46,673 bases of DNA. Source: Herbaspirillum sp. RV1423 (lineage in GTDB: Bacteria > Pseudomonadota > Gammaproteobacteria > Burkholderiales > Burkholderiaceae_D). Of this stretch, positions 19,019 through 30,267 are shown piece by piece; position 1 is the first letter of the stretch, and the number at the start of each line of letters is the position of its first letter. The position numbers were made by a program, and so were the translations under genes. The DNA is taken from positions 1 to 46,673 of the forward strand of contig NZ_CBXX010000039.1 in NCBI RefSeq assembly GCF_000577615.1, written 5' to 3'. Below the pieces are notes generated by a model. It was not told where the DNA came from and did not search any database. It worked only from the letters and a program-made list of their open reading frames with translations.

Positions 19019-19783
19019 CTAACGCCATGCTTTCTTGAATTCGTTCATCACCCGCTCCAGATGCTCGCGCATCGCGTCGCGCGCCGCTGCCGGATCGCGC
19101 GCCACCAGCGCATCGAACACCTTCTGGTGCTCTTCGAGCGAGGCTTCGCGCAACTGCGGCGTGTGGAAGTGTTCTTCCAGCTTCTTCCACAGCACGCCGC
19201 GCAACTGGTCCCACAACGCCGTGACGACCTGCGCCATCACACTGTTGCCGCTGGCTTCGGCGATGCGGATGTGGAACAGCCTGTCATCCGCTTCATTTGC
19301 CAGCTTGTCGTGGAAATTGCGTCCCATCGCGGCCAACTGCGCATAAATCTTGTCGATGTCGGCGTCGCTGCGGTTCTGCGCCGCCAACGCCGCCACTTCC
19401 GATTCGATCACCCAACGCGCGCGCAACAGTTCGAACGGTCCCGCGCCGCCGTCGGGAATGAACCCGACCGGTTTGGTCGCCGCGTCGCAGACATAAATTC
19501 CCGAGCCGCCGCGCACTTCCACCAGTCCCTGCACTTCCAGCGCGATGATCGCTTCGCGCACCGACGTGCGGCTGATCTCAAACCGGTCCGCCAGGCTGCG
19601 CTCCGAAGGCAGGCGCTCGCCGGCCTTGAACTCGCCCTGCAGGATCAGATCCGCAATCTGCTCCGCCAGGCGCTGATACGAACGCTCCGGCACTGAAACT
19701 GGTTCCAACAATTCTGAACGCGCTGCTTTCCTGACTGCTTTATCCACGTTTGAGGCTGATGATCGACTCTGACGATCTGCCAT
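19019..19783 (-). CDS. FadR-subfamily GntR regulator (likely of mannonate/hexuronate genes)
   Basis: This 254-aa regulator has a winged helix-turn-helix at about 35-98 (RLPSERSLADRFEISRTSVR within it). An all-helical FCD ligand domain follows at about 112-245. The FCD metal-site residues D167, H171, H219 and H241 are all present, which usually goes with sugar-acid or carboxylate ligands. The start has AGAGGG upstream. It is divergent from manD-kdgK across a 299-bp region containing three near-identical TGGT...CCA sites, the half-site type bound by UxuR/ExuR-like relatives. Repression of manD-kdgK by this protein is therefore likely but inferred. Confidence 0.87.
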   Translation of the reverse strand: MADRQSRSSASNVDKAVRKAARSELLEPVSVPERSYQRLAEQIADLILQGEFKAGERLPSERSLADRFEISRTSVREAIIALEVQGLVEVRGGSGIYVCDAATKPVGFIPDGGAGPFELLRARWVIESEVAALAAQNRSDADIDKIYAQLAAMGRNFHDKLANEADDRLFHIRIAEASGNSVMAQVVTALWDQLRGVLWKKLEEHFHTPQLREASLEEHQKVFDALVARDPAAARDAMREHLERVMNEFKKAWR

Positions 19784-19808
19784 AAAACCCTCTTTTTTAG
19801 CTTTAAAT

Positions 19809-19819
19809 TGGTCTATCCA
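19809..19819. promoter_or_regulatory. Operator-like site A for FadR-type regulator
   Basis: TGGTCTATCCA matches site B (TGGTCTAACCA) at 10 of 11 bases. It lies 26 bp upstream of the regulator start, suggesting autoregulation. Confidence 0.55.
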
Positions 19820-19882
19820 CTGTATAGAAAAGCAGCGTTCAAAGCAATCAGTGGCTTACCAATTTCAGTGATACTCTCATTT

Positions 19883-19893
19883 TGGTCTAACCA
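19883..19893. promoter_or_regulatory. Operator-like site B for FadR-type regulator
   Basis: TGGTCTAACCA is a palindrome of TGGT/ACCA half-sites with a three-base centre. It is the exact reverse complement of site C at 19991-20001. Confidence 0.65.
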
Positions 19894-19955
19894 TGTCAAC
19901 ATTTGTACATACCAGTATGTGGCTTAAAAACAAAGCATTGCAGGCAAGGCCGATG

Positions 19956-19984
19956 TTGCAACAAACAAATTGGAGTGCCATAAT
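19956..19984 (+). promoter_or_regulatory. Sigma-70 promoter of manD-kdgK
   Basis: -35 TTGCAA (19956-19961) and -10 CATAAT (19979-19984) are separated by exactly 17 bp. The predicted start site, near 19991, coincides with operator-like site C. Confidence 0.65.
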
Positions 19985-19990
19985 TAAAAC

Positions 19991-20001
19991 TGGTTAGACC
20001 A
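19991..20001. promoter_or_regulatory. Operator-like site C at the manD start site
   Basis: TGGTTAGACCA is the exact reverse complement of site B and starts 7 bp after the -10 element. A repressor bound here would directly block transcription of manD-kdgK. Confidence 0.68.
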
Positions 20002-20082
20002 CATTTATTTTCCATCCAGAACAGCAGGGCGCCCAGGAACGCAAAACCGGACCGCCCCGCACCGAGACAAGGAACCGCATCC

Positions 20083-21291
20083 ATGAAGATTCTCAGCGCC
20101 AAGGTCATCGTGACCTGCCCGGGCCGCAACTTCGTCACGCTCAAGATAGAAACCGACCAGGGCATCTACGGTATTGGCGACGCCACCCTGAATGGACGCG
20201 AACTCGCGGTCAAATCCTATCTGGAAGACCACATCATTCCCTGCCTGATCGGCCGCGACGCCTCGCGCATCGAAGACACCTGGCAATATCTCTACCGCGG
20301 CGGTTACTGGCGCCGCGGCCCGGTCACCATGACCGCCATCGCCGCCGTCGACATGGCGTTGTGGGACATCAAGGGCAAGGCCGCCGGCCTGCCGGTGTAC
20401 CAGCTCCTGGGCGGCAAGAGCCGCGACGCCGTGATGGTCTACGGCCACGCCAACGGCCGCGACCACGCCGAGGCGCTGGACGCCGTCGGCCATTACATCG
20501 ACATGGGTTACCAGGCCATCCGCGTGCAGGCCGGCGTGCCGGGGCTGGACAAGGCCTATGGCGTCGGCAAGGGCAGCATGTATTACGAGCCGGCCGACAA
20601 GGGCCTGCCCGACGAAGAAGTCTGGGACACGCCGCTGTACCTGCGCCACACGCCCGACCTGTTCGAAAAAGTGCGCGTCAAATACGGCAGCGACCATCAC
20701 CTGCTGCACGACTGCCACCATCGCCTCAAGCCGATCGAAGCGGCGCAGCTCGGCAAATCGCTGGAGCAGTTCAAGCTGTTCTGGATGGAAGACGCCACGC
20801 CGGCCGAGAACCAGGAAGCCTTCAAACTGATCCGCCAGCACACCACCACGCCGCTGGCCGTCGGCGAAATCATGAGTTCGATCTGGGATTGCAAGGACCT
20901 GATCCAGAACCAGTTGATCGACTACATCCGCACCACCGTGGTCCATGCCGGCGGCATCACGCACCTGCGCCGCATCGCCGACCTCGCGGCGCTGTACCAG
21001 GTGCACACCGGCTGCCACGGCGCCACCGACCTGTCGCCGGTGAGCATGGCGGCGGCGCTCAACTTCAACCTGTGGGTGCCTAATTTCGGCGTGCAGGAAT
21101 ACATGCGCCACACGCCGGAAACCGACGCGGTCTTCCCGCACGGCTATTACTTCGACAAGGGTTACCTGATGCTGCCGGACGCGCCGGGACTGGGCGTGGA
21201 CATCGACGAAGCAGCCGCGCTGAAATACCCTTACGAGCGCGCCTACCTGCCGACCTGCCGCCTGCGCGACGGCACGGTGTGGAACTGGTAA
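20083..21291 (+). CDS. manD: D-mannonate dehydratase, enolase superfamily (ManD)
   Basis: It dehydrates D-mannonate to 2-keto-3-deoxy-D-gluconate in the cytoplasm. The 402-aa protein carries the full high-activity ManD set. Metal ligands are D210, E236 and E262; the base dyad is R147/Y159; H212 and H312 are also present. As I recall the characterised Novosphingobium enzyme, the numbering is the same. [20 protein letters not shown] and [13 protein letters not shown] are family signatures. It is first of two plus-strand genes, with a promoter and operators upstream. A hairpin terminator separates it from kdgK, whose product uses its reaction product. A low-activity RspA-like paralogue is unlikely given the complete active site. 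Confidence 0.93.
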   Translation: MKILSAKVIVTCPGRNFVTLKIETDQGIYGIGDATLNGRELAVKSYLEDHIIPCLIGRDASRIEDTWQYLYRGGYWRRGPVTMTAIAAVDMALWDIKGKAAGLPVYQLLGGKSRDAVMVYGHANGRDHAEALDAVGHYIDMGYQAIRVQAGVPGLDKAYGVGKGSMYYEPADKGLPDEEVWDTPLYLRHTPDLFEKVRVKYGSDHHLLHDCHHRLKPIEAAQLGKSLEQFKLFWMEDATPAENQEAFKLIRQHTTTPLAVGEIMSSIWDCKDLIQNQLIDYIRTTVVHAGGITHLRRIADLAALYQVHTGCHGATDLSPVSMAAALNFNLWVPNFGVQEYMRHTPETDAVFPHGYYFDKGYLMLPDAPGLGVDIDEAAALKYPYERAYLPTCRLRDGTVWNW

Positions 21292-21311
21292 GCGCGGCAC
21301 ATCCCTGCTTC

Positions 21312-21338
21312 AATGCCGCACGCCGTGCGGCATTTTTT
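21312..21338 (+). terminator. Intrinsic terminator/attenuator between manD and kdgK
   Basis: Perfect arms AATGCCGCAC and GTGCGGCATT around a three-base loop are followed by a T-run. It ends 18 bp before the kdgK start, so it should lower kdgK expression relative to manD. Confidence 0.82.
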
Positions 21339-21356
21339 CCTGGACAAGAGGTATAG

Positions 21357-22322
21357 ATGACGAGACCGCAAGCATGGTTCATCGGCGAATGCATGATCGA
21401 ACTGCGGCCGACGCAACCGCTGCAAGACGGCCGGCACATGCCGCGCGCGATGGCGCAATCGTTTTCCGGCGACGTCTACAACACCGCGGTGTATTTCCGC
21501 CGCCGCAACGCGGAGACAAGCCTGCACGCAATCGACAGCCAGTTCATTTCCGCGGCGGGCGACGACAGCATCAGCGCATCGCTGCGCAACGAAATCGCGC
21601 AGCAACAGCTTGGCGTCGCACTGATGGCAACCGTTCCCGACGCCCTGCCCGGCTTGTACTGGATCGAGACCAACGCCGCCGGAGAACGCTCCTTCCTTTA
21701 CTGGCGCCAGCAATCGGCGGCGCGCCGCATGCTCGACGAAGCGCATGCCGCGATGCTGCGACAACAGGCGGTGCAGTGCCGGCTGCTGTACTTTTCCGGC
21801 ATCACGCTGGCAATCCTCGACAACGCGCGTCGCCAGCGCCTGCTCGACCTGGCGCAAGCGGTGCGCGCACATGGCGGCTGGGTCGCGTTCGACAGCAATT
21901 ACCGCCCGCGCTTATGGGAATCGCGCGAGGACGCGCTGCGCTGGACGCACCTGGCGCTGGCTCAGGCCAGCCACGCGCTGGTCACGCTCGATGACGAGAC
22001 GGCCTTGCATGGCGACATCGACGCGCACGCCTGCCTGCAACGCATGCGTGCAGCCGGCGTCGACGAAGCGGTGGTGAAACTGGGAGATCAGGGTTGCCTG
22101 GTGCAGGCTGCCGATATGGATGCGGCGACAGCGGTCGCCACGCAAAAAGTCGCGGCAATCGACACCACGGCGGCGGGAGACTCCTTCAACGCCGCCTATC
22201 TGGCGGCGCGCCGGCAAGGCGCTTCCGCAATCGCGGCGGCGGAAGCAGGCTGCGCGCTGGCAGCCTGCGTGGTGATGCATCCCGGCGCCATCATGCCCTT
22301 GGAAGCGATGCCGTCGAGATGA
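21357..22322 (+). CDS. kdgK: 2-keto-3-deoxygluconate kinase, PfkB family
   Basis: It phosphorylates 2-keto-3-deoxygluconate to KDPG, joining the mannonate route to the Entner-Doudoroff pathway. The 321-aa ribokinase-like protein starts with the KdgK-type WFIGECMIELR. It has VAFDSNYRPRLWES at about 181-194 and the anion-hole/catalytic motif DTTAAGDSF at 269-277, with catalytic base Asp275. AGAGG lies 6 nt before ATG 21357. It is downstream of manD past a terminator-like hairpin. Its stop TGA directly abuts the tgt stop on the other strand (TGATCA at 22320-22325). No KDPG aldolase is in the window. Confidence 0.88.
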   Translation: MTRPQAWFIGECMIELRPTQPLQDGRHMPRAMAQSFSGDVYNTAVYFRRRNAETSLHAIDSQFISAAGDDSISASLRNEIAQQQLGVALMATVPDALPGLYWIETNAAGERSFLYWRQQSAARRMLDEAHAAMLRQQAVQCRLLYFSGITLAILDNARRQRLLDLAQAVRAHGGWVAFDSNYRPRLWESREDALRWTHLALAQASHALVTLDDETALHGDIDAHACLQRMRAAGVDEAVVKLGDQGCLVQAADMDAATAVATQKVAAIDTTAAGDSFNAAYLAARRQGASAIAAAEAGCALAACVVMHPGAIMPLEAMPSR

Positions 22323-24480
<2,158 letters not shown>

Positions 24481-24599
24481 GGAAAATAAACGAAAGAAGC
24501 GGCAGTGCCGTCAAATACTGTAATTAAACACAGTAAAAGCACAGTAAAATAGCGCCGAACCCTCTATTTTACGCTTTCTCGACATAGAAACCCCTCTGC

Positions 24600-26720
24600 A
24601 TGCCAGCACCGAAGAAGAAAACTTCTGCCGACAGCACCAAGGCCGCCAAGGGCAGCAAGAGCGCGCCACCGCTCAGCAACGCCCAGAAAGCGCAAAACAA
24701 GCTCGCCAAGCTGGGCCTGCGCACGGACATGGATCTGGCGCTGCACCTGCCGTTGCGCTACGAAGACGAGACCCAGGTCATGCCCATCCACGACGCCAGC
24801 CTGCGCGGCACGCAGGTGGTGCAGGTCGAAGGCGTGGTCAGCAAAAGCGATATCCAGTTCCGGCCGCGCCGCCAGTTGGTGGTGACAATCGCCGACGACA
24901 GCGGTCCGCTGGTGATGCGCTTCCTCAATTTTTACGGCAGCCAGGCGAAGCAGTTGTCCGAAGGCGTGCGTGTACGCGTGCGCGGCGAATTGCGCCACGG
25001 CTTCTTCGGCGCCGAGATGGTCCATCCGGCTTATAAAGTCGTACTCGAAGGCGCACCGCTGCCGACCGCGCTGACTCCCGTCTATCCTGCCGGCGAAGGC
25101 CTGTCGCAAGCCTACCTGCGCAAGGCCATCGCCGGCGCGCTGGCGCGCATCGACTGGCGCGACACGCTGCCGCCGGCCACGCTGGCCGAGCTGAAACTGG
25201 ACGGCTTCGAACCGTCGGTGCGGCTGCTGCACAATCCGCCGACCGATGTCGATGAATATGCGCTCGAAGAACGCTCGCATCCGGCCTGGATCCGCATGAA
25301 GTTCGACGAGCTGCTGGCGCAGCAACTGTCGCTCAAGCGCGCCCAGGCCGCGCGCCGCGCGCGCAACGCCAGCGCCCTGCCGACCGTGGGCAAGATTTCC
25401 AAAGCCTTCATCAAGCAACTGCCGTTCAAGCTGACCGGGGCGCAGCAGCGCGTACTTGAAGAAATCCGCCACGACCTGCGCGAATCCTTCCCGATGCAGC
25501 GTCTGCTGCAAGGCGACGTCGGCAGCGGCAAGACCGTGGTCGCGGCGCTGGCGGCGGCACAGGCGATCGACAGCGGCTTCCAGGCGGTGCTGATGGCGCC
25601 GACCGAAATCCTCGCCGACCAGCATTTCCGCAAGATCGCGGCGTGGATGGAGCCGCTCGGCGTCCAGGTCGCCTGGCTCACCGGCAGCCTCAAGAAAAAA
25701 GAAAAGGCCGAAGCCAACGCCCGCATCGAATCCGGCGAGGCGCGCCTGGTCATCGGCACGCATGCGCTGATCCAGGACAACGTGCAGTTCCGCAAGCTCG
25801 GCCTGGTGATCGTCGACGAACAGCATCGCTTCGGCGTCGGCCAACGGCTGGCATTGCGCAACAAGGCCTTCGACGCCGACAATGGCGCGCCGCAAACCGT
25901 GCCGCACCAGTTGATGATGTCGGCCACGCCGATCCCGCGCACGCTGGCGATGACGTACTACGCCGATCTCGAAGTCTCGGTGATCGACGAACTGCCGCCC
26001 GGCCGCACGCCTGTCGTCACGCGCACCATCGACCAGAACCGCCGCGACGAAGTGATCGCGCGGGTGCATGCGGCCGCCCAGGAAGGCCGCCAGATTTACT
26101 GGGTCTGCCCGCTGATCGAAGAGTCCGAAGCGCTGCAACTGCAAACCGCCACCGACACGCATGCCATGCTCACCGAAGCGCTGCCCGACCTGCGCATCGG
26201 ACTGGTCCATGGTCGCCTGAAGCAGGCCGAAAAGCAGGCGGTCATGGATGCCTTCAGCCGCGGCGACATCCATGTGCTGGTCGCCACCACTGTCATCGAA
26301 GTCGGCGTCGACGTGCCGAACGCCTCGCTGATGGTGATCGAACACGCCGAGCGTTTCGGCCTGTCGCAACTGCATCAATTGCGCGGACGCGTCGGCCGCG
26401 GCGCCGCGGCCAGCGCCTGCATCCTGCTCTACCAGAGCCCGTTGGGCGGCACCGCCAAACAGCGCCTGATGACCATGCGCGAAACCGCCGACGGCTTTGA
26501 AATCGCCCGTCGCGACCTCGACATCCGCGGCCCCGGAGAATTCCTCGGCGCACGCCAGTCGGGCGAGGCGCTGCTGCGTTTCGCCGATCTGGCGACCGAC
26601 CAATGGCTGGTGGAAAAAGCGCGCAATCTGGCGCAAAGCCTCTTGCAAACCGACGATGCCATCGTCGATGCGCATTTGCAGCGCTGGCTGGGCGGACGCG
26701 AGGACTTTCTCAAAGTCTGA
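24600..26720 (+). CDS. recG: ATP-dependent DNA helicase RecG
   Basis: This 706-aa superfamily-2 helicase regresses stalled forks and branch-migrates Holliday junctions. An N-terminal lysine-rich tail is followed by the wedge/OB domain (about 70-160). Walker A is GDVGSGKT (about 305-312), the DEQH box DEQHRFGVGQ (about 406-415) and SATPIPRT follows. The C-terminal helicase lobe includes TTVIEVGVDVPNAS and the QLRGRVGRG motif. The tail RRDLDIRGPGEFLGARQSG is diagnostic. Length is close to the E. coli protein. The region just upstream is shared with divergent queA. Confidence 0.96.
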   Translation: MPAPKKKTSADSTKAAKGSKSAPPLSNAQKAQNKLAKLGLRTDMDLALHLPLRYEDETQVMPIHDASLRGTQVVQVEGVVSKSDIQFRPRRQLVVTIADDSGPLVMRFLNFYGSQAKQLSEGVRVRVRGELRHGFFGAEMVHPAYKVVLEGAPLPTALTPVYPAGEGLSQAYLRKAIAGALARIDWRDTLPPATLAELKLDGFEPSVRLLHNPPTDVDEYALEERSHPAWIRMKFDELLAQQLSLKRAQAARRARNASALPTVGKISKAFIKQLPFKLTGAQQRVLEEIRHDLRESFPMQRLLQGDVGSGKTVVAALAAAQAIDSGFQAVLMAPTEILADQHFRKIAAWMEPLGVQVAWLTGSLKKKEKAEANARIESGEARLVIGTHALIQDNVQFRKLGLVIVDEQHRFGVGQRLALRNKAFDADNGAPQTVPHQLMMSATPIPRTLAMTYYADLEVSVIDELPPGRTPVVTRTIDQNRRDEVIARVHAAAQEGRQIYWVCPLIEESEALQLQTATDTHAMLTEALPDLRIGLVHGRLKQAEKQAVMDAFSRGDIHVLVATTVIEVGVDVPNASLMVIEHAERFGLSQLHQLRGRVGRGAAASACILLYQSPLGGTAKQRLMTMRETADGFEIARRDLDIRGPGEFLGARQSGEALLRFADLATDQWLVEKARNLAQSLLQTDDAIVDAHLQRWLGGREDFLKV

Positions 26721-26828
26721 CGAAAATTGCGTATTTACTGTTCGCCGTCGGCATTTGCGCATTTACAAGCCGCCGGATATCGCTGACATTGGCGTCTTTC
26801 AAACCGGCGTCTTTATGATGGAGGCTTC

Positions 26829-28694
26829 ATGCAAGGCCCCCCTGTTCGGAACGACATGGAGAACGATGGCGATGCCTTGCGCTCGCCGGTAAGCCTGCCG
26901 GCCAGTCGCCTGCGCATCAGCCTGGGACTGGCGCAAGGACTGCTGCTGTATGCGTTGTATGCGAGCTGGACCGCCAAGATCTGGCTGTCGTCGCAGCCGA
27001 CGCTGTTCATTCCGGCGGTCATGATCGCCTTGTTCCTGCCGATCATCGCCGTCTCCGGCATCGGCCATCTGTCGCGCCGTAATCTTCTGGTCTGGCTTGG
27101 CATGCTGGCGATCATATTGGGCGCGCTCGGCTGTTACGACGGCTGGCGCACCGACCTGTCGTCGCTGCTGCCGTCGGCCACGCCGGCAAACGACACCGCC
27201 GGAGACCGTAACGGCTTGCCTTCCGGCGCCTTGTTCATGCTCACCGCAACGGGCCTGTTCATTGCGCAGGCCATGATCCTGGCAGGCAACGCCGACGGCA
27301 AGCGCATCGCCAGCTACCGCAGCTATTTCGAAATGGCGTGGAAGCTGCTGGTGCAACTGTTGTTCGCCGCACTGTTCACCGGCCTGTTCTGGCTGGTGCT
27401 GGAAACCGGCAACGCCTTATTCTCGCTGATCAGGCTGGACTTCCTGAACAAGCTGATCGATAAAAGCTGGTTCCATATTCCGGTGACGACGCTGGCGTTT
27501 TCATTCGCGCTGCACCTGAGCGACGTGCGCCCGCAACTCATTGCCGGCATCCGCAAACTGCTGCTGACCTTGCTGTCCTGGCTGCTGCCGGTGGCGACAA
27601 TTGTCATCGGCGCTTTCCTGCTGAGCATCCTGGCAACCGGCCTGGAGCCTCTGTGGCAAACCCGGCGCGCCTCGCAGGTGCTGCTTGGCGCCGCCGCCCT
27701 GCTGGTGGTGCTGATCAACACCGTCTTCCAGGACGGCCGCTATCTGGACCGCGCAACCCATCGCTTCTTCCTGCTGTGCATGCGCGTCGCCTGTCTGTTG
27801 CCGACGCCGCTGGTATTGCTGGCCGTGTACTCGATGGGATTGCGCGTGGCCGAGTACGGCTGGACCGTCAGCCGCATTGCAGGCGCCGTCTGCGCACTGA
27901 TCGCGGCGATGTATGCCCTCGGATACGGCATCGCGGCAATCCGCCGAGGCGAACATCTGCAACGGGTAGCAACGACCAATGTCGCCGCCAGTTTTGCCAT
28001 CCTGTTGATCTTCGTGGCGCTGCTGTCGCCGCTGGCCAACCCGGAGCGCATTGCAGTGGCCAGCCAACTGGCCCGTCTCGACAGCGGCAAGATCGAGCCG
28101 GCGCGTTTCGATTTCCATTTTCTGCGCTTTGGCGGCGACCGTTACGGCGTGGCCGAACTCATACGCCTGAGCAAACAACAGGAGGGTGCGCAGGCCGCCC
28201 TCATCCGCAAGGAAGCCGTCCGGGCATTGGCAGCAAAAAATCAATGGCCCGATACGCGCGATGCCGGCCCTACGCCCGACCTGGGGAAAAACATCCGCAT
28301 GCATCCGGCCGGGCGCCAACTGCCCCGGGAGTTTGCCGCACAGGATTGGCGCGGCAAAAAGTACTGGAGGATGCCGACCTGCATGACGCAACGCGACCGC
28401 CAATGCGACGCCTATCCGGTCAACCCCGATCCGGCCGGCAGCGAACAAATCCTGATATTCGACAGCAACAACATCCCGGCGCTATTCAGGCCGACCGCTG
28501 CCGGCGCGTGGCAATTTGTCGGCACGTTAATGATCTCGCCGGCATGCGGCAAGCAACTGAAACTGGCTGCCGAACGCGGTGCGCTGCGCTGGCAGACGCC
28601 GCTGCAGCATGACCTTGAGATCAACGGCATGCGCCTGAGCATGCAACCCGAACAGGGAAGCGCGGATTGCCAGAGCGCCGACGCACAAAAATAG
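26829..28694 (+). CDS. DUF4153-domain multi-pass membrane protein
   Basis: Function unknown. The 621-aa protein has a dozen or so hydrophobic segments between about residues 30 and 410. A hydrophilic C-terminal domain of about 200 residues follows, with four cysteines spread through it and a block SEQILIFDSNNIPALFRP. The membrane part resembles DUF4153 proteins, often near DNA-repair or stress genes. The start has GGAGG 8 nt upstream. It follows recG by 108 bp in the same direction without an evident terminator, so it may be co-transcribed. It converges with the cytochrome gene. Confidence 0.75.
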   Translation: MQGPPVRNDMENDGDALRSPVSLPASRLRISLGLAQGLLLYALYASWTAKIWLSSQPTLFIPAVMIALFLPIIAVSGIGHLSRRNLLVWLGMLAIILGALGCYDGWRTDLSSLLPSATPANDTAGDRNGLPSGALFMLTATGLFIAQAMILAGNADGKRIASYRSYFEMAWKLLVQLLFAALFTGLFWLVLETGNALFSLIRLDFLNKLIDKSWFHIPVTTLAFSFALHLSDVRPQLIAGIRKLLLTLLSWLLPVATIVIGAFLLSILATGLEPLWQTRRASQVLLGAAALLVVLINTVFQDGRYLDRATHRFFLLCMRVACLLPTPLVLLAVYSMGLRVAEYGWTVSRIAGAVCALIAAMYALGYGIAAIRRGEHLQRVATTNVAASFAILLIFVALLSPLANPERIAVASQLARLDSGKIEPARFDFHFLRFGGDRYGVAELIRLSKQQEGAQAALIRKEAVRALAAKNQWPDTRDAGPTPDLGKNIRMHPAGRQLPREFAAQDWRGKKYWRMPTCMTQRDRQCDAYPVNPDPAGSEQILIFDSNNIPALFRPTAAGAWQFVGTLMISPACGKQLKLAAERGALRWQTPLQHDLEINGMRLSMQPEQGSADCQSADAQK

Positions 28695-28713
28695 GCGGCA
28701 ATGTGAACAGGCC

Positions 28714-29100
28714 CTAGGAAAGGGTCTTCAGATAAGCGATCAGGTTGTTCAGCTCCTGCTCGTTGCCGATGCCCCAGAAGCGCATCTTGGTGCCCGGCAC
28801 CACGTCGCCCGGTGATTTCATGAAGGCGCGCAGCTTGTCTTCGCTCCAGACGATGCGCGCGTTCTGCATCGCCGCCGAATAGCGGTAATCTCTGGTCGTC
28901 GCGGACGGACGGCCGACGATACCGTTCAGTTGCGGGCCGAAGCCGGCGCGCGCCGAGGGCCCGACCTGATGGCAACTGGCGCATTTGGCGAAGGCCGCCT
29001 TGCCCGCGGCGACGTCGCCGGCAGCGTGGACGGACGGCGCCGGTGCGATCGCCATTGCCGGCAGCAACGACGCCAGTATTTTACGCATAACGCTACGCAT
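28714..29100 (-). CDS. Periplasmic class I c-type cytochrome
   Basis: This small soluble electron carrier is exported by Sec and matured with covalent haem. The 128-aa precursor has a signal peptide of about 27 residues ending HAAG. The haem-binding CASCH is at 40-44 and the likely axial Met106 sits in PGTKMRF. RAGFGPQLNGIVGRPSA is typical of cytochrome c2/c550-like proteins. The ATG at 29100 is chosen because AAGGA lies just upstream; ATG 29106 is in frame six bases earlier. It is divergent from oxyR, with 130 bp between, so it could share a redox-controlled promoter region (inference). Redox partner unknown. Confidence 0.88.
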   Translation of the reverse strand: MRSVMRKILASLLPAMAIAPAPSVHAAGDVAAGKAAFAKCASCHQVGPSARAGFGPQLNGIVGRPSATTRDYRYSAAMQNARIVWSEDKLRAFMKSPGDVVPGTKMRFWGIGNEQELNNLIAYLKTLS

Positions 29101-29230
29101 CTTCATCCTTGCAAATCCTGTTTTCTCCTGTCGACGGGCGGCAACTCTACCATGCGGCCCCGCCCTGCATGCGGCCAGCAAATGAGCTATAGTCTGCGCA
29201 TATCAGCTCGCATCAGTCCATAAAGCCACT

Positions 29231-30178
29231 ATGACACTCACCGAACTCAAGTACATTGTTGCGGTTGCCCGGCAAAAACACTTCGGCCATGCCGCCGAGG
29301 CCTGTTTCGTGGCGCAGCCGACCTTGTCGGTCGCCATCAAGAAACTGGAAGACGAACTCGGCGTCATCATCTTCGAGCGCGGCGGCACCGAAGTCTCGGT
29401 CACGCCGTTGGGCGCGCAGATCGTCGCCCAGGCCGAACGCGTGCTGGAGCAGACCGCCGCCATCAAGGAAATCGCCAGCCAGAACAAGGACCCGCTGTCC
29501 GGTCCGCTGCGCCTGGGCATCATCTACACCATCGGCCCCTACCTGCTGCCCTCGCTGGTCAGGACCATGATCGAGACCGTGCCGCAGATGCCGCTGATCC
29601 TGCAAGAAAACTTCACCACGCGCCTGATCGAACTGTTGCGCCAGGGCGAGCTGGACGCCGCCATCATGGCGCTACCGTTCCCGGAACACGGGCTGGTCGT
29701 GCAGCCGCTGTACGATGAGGAATTCGTCGTCGCCCTGCCCAAGCATCACAGATGGGCCGAGCGCAAGGAAATCGCCGCGCAGGACCTGAAGACCGAGACC
29801 ATGCTGTTGCTTGGCAACGGCCACTGTTTCCGCGACCAAGTGCTGGAAGTCTGTCCGGAAATGTCGCGCTTCTCGACCGCCGGCGACGGCATCGCCCGCA
29901 CCTTCGAAGGTTCGTCACTGGAAACCATCCGCCACATGGTGTCGTCGGGCATCGGCATCACCGTGCTGCCGCAGGCTTCGGTGCCGGACATCCACGCCAA
30001 GGACGGCATGGTGCGCTATGTGCCGTTCAGCAAACCGGTGCCGTCGCGGCGCGTGGTCATTGCCTGGCGCAAGAGCTTCACGCGCCACGCCGCCATCGAA
30101 GCGGTGCGCAATGCCGTGCTGTCGTGCAACCTGCCCGGCGTGGAAATGCTGCATGAAGCGGAACTGACCGAAGGCTGA
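29231..30178 (+). CDS. oxyR: Hydrogen-peroxide-sensing LysR regulator OxyR
   Basis: This 315-aa LysR-type activator has an N-terminal helix-turn-helix at about 18-38 (AAEACFVAQPTLSVAIKKLE). The redox pair is Cys199 and Cys208 in GHCFRDQVLEVC, the same numbering and spacing as the disulfide switch of E. coli OxyR. The C-terminal effector domain is complete. It lies 2.5 kb downstream of recG, with the DUF4153 gene and an inverted cytochrome gene between; recG and oxyR are direct neighbours in several betaproteobacteria. TATAGT at about 29191 could be its -10 element. I could not place an OxyR-box with confidence. Confidence 0.95.
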   Translation: MTLTELKYIVAVARQKHFGHAAEACFVAQPTLSVAIKKLEDELGVIIFERGGTEVSVTPLGAQIVAQAERVLEQTAAIKEIASQNKDPLSGPLRLGIIYTIGPYLLPSLVRTMIETVPQMPLILQENFTTRLIELLRQGELDAAIMALPFPEHGLVVQPLYDEEFVVALPKHHRWAERKEIAAQDLKTETMLLLGNGHCFRDQVLEVCPEMSRFSTAGDGIARTFEGSSLETIRHMVSSGIGITVLPQASVPDIHAKDGMVRYVPFSKPVPSRRVVIAWRKSFTRHAAIEAVRNAVLSCNLPGVEMLHEAELTEG

Positions 30179-30267
30179 GCCGCCCTCATCCGGCGCTGGC
30201 CTGCGCTTCTGCCGGAAAATGCATTCGCCATGCCGTTCGATGTCGCCACCTGATCGGAGAAACCTGC

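Noticed and set aside
24564..26762. 732-codon minus-strand frame opposite recG
   Set aside because: It covers recG exactly in antisense with low-complexity, arginine/glutamine-rich translation. RecG motifs on the plus strand are complete.
29185..29230. OxyR-binding site between the cytochrome gene and oxyR
   Set aside because: ATAG-type half-sites could not be aligned with the required spacing, so no site is claimed.
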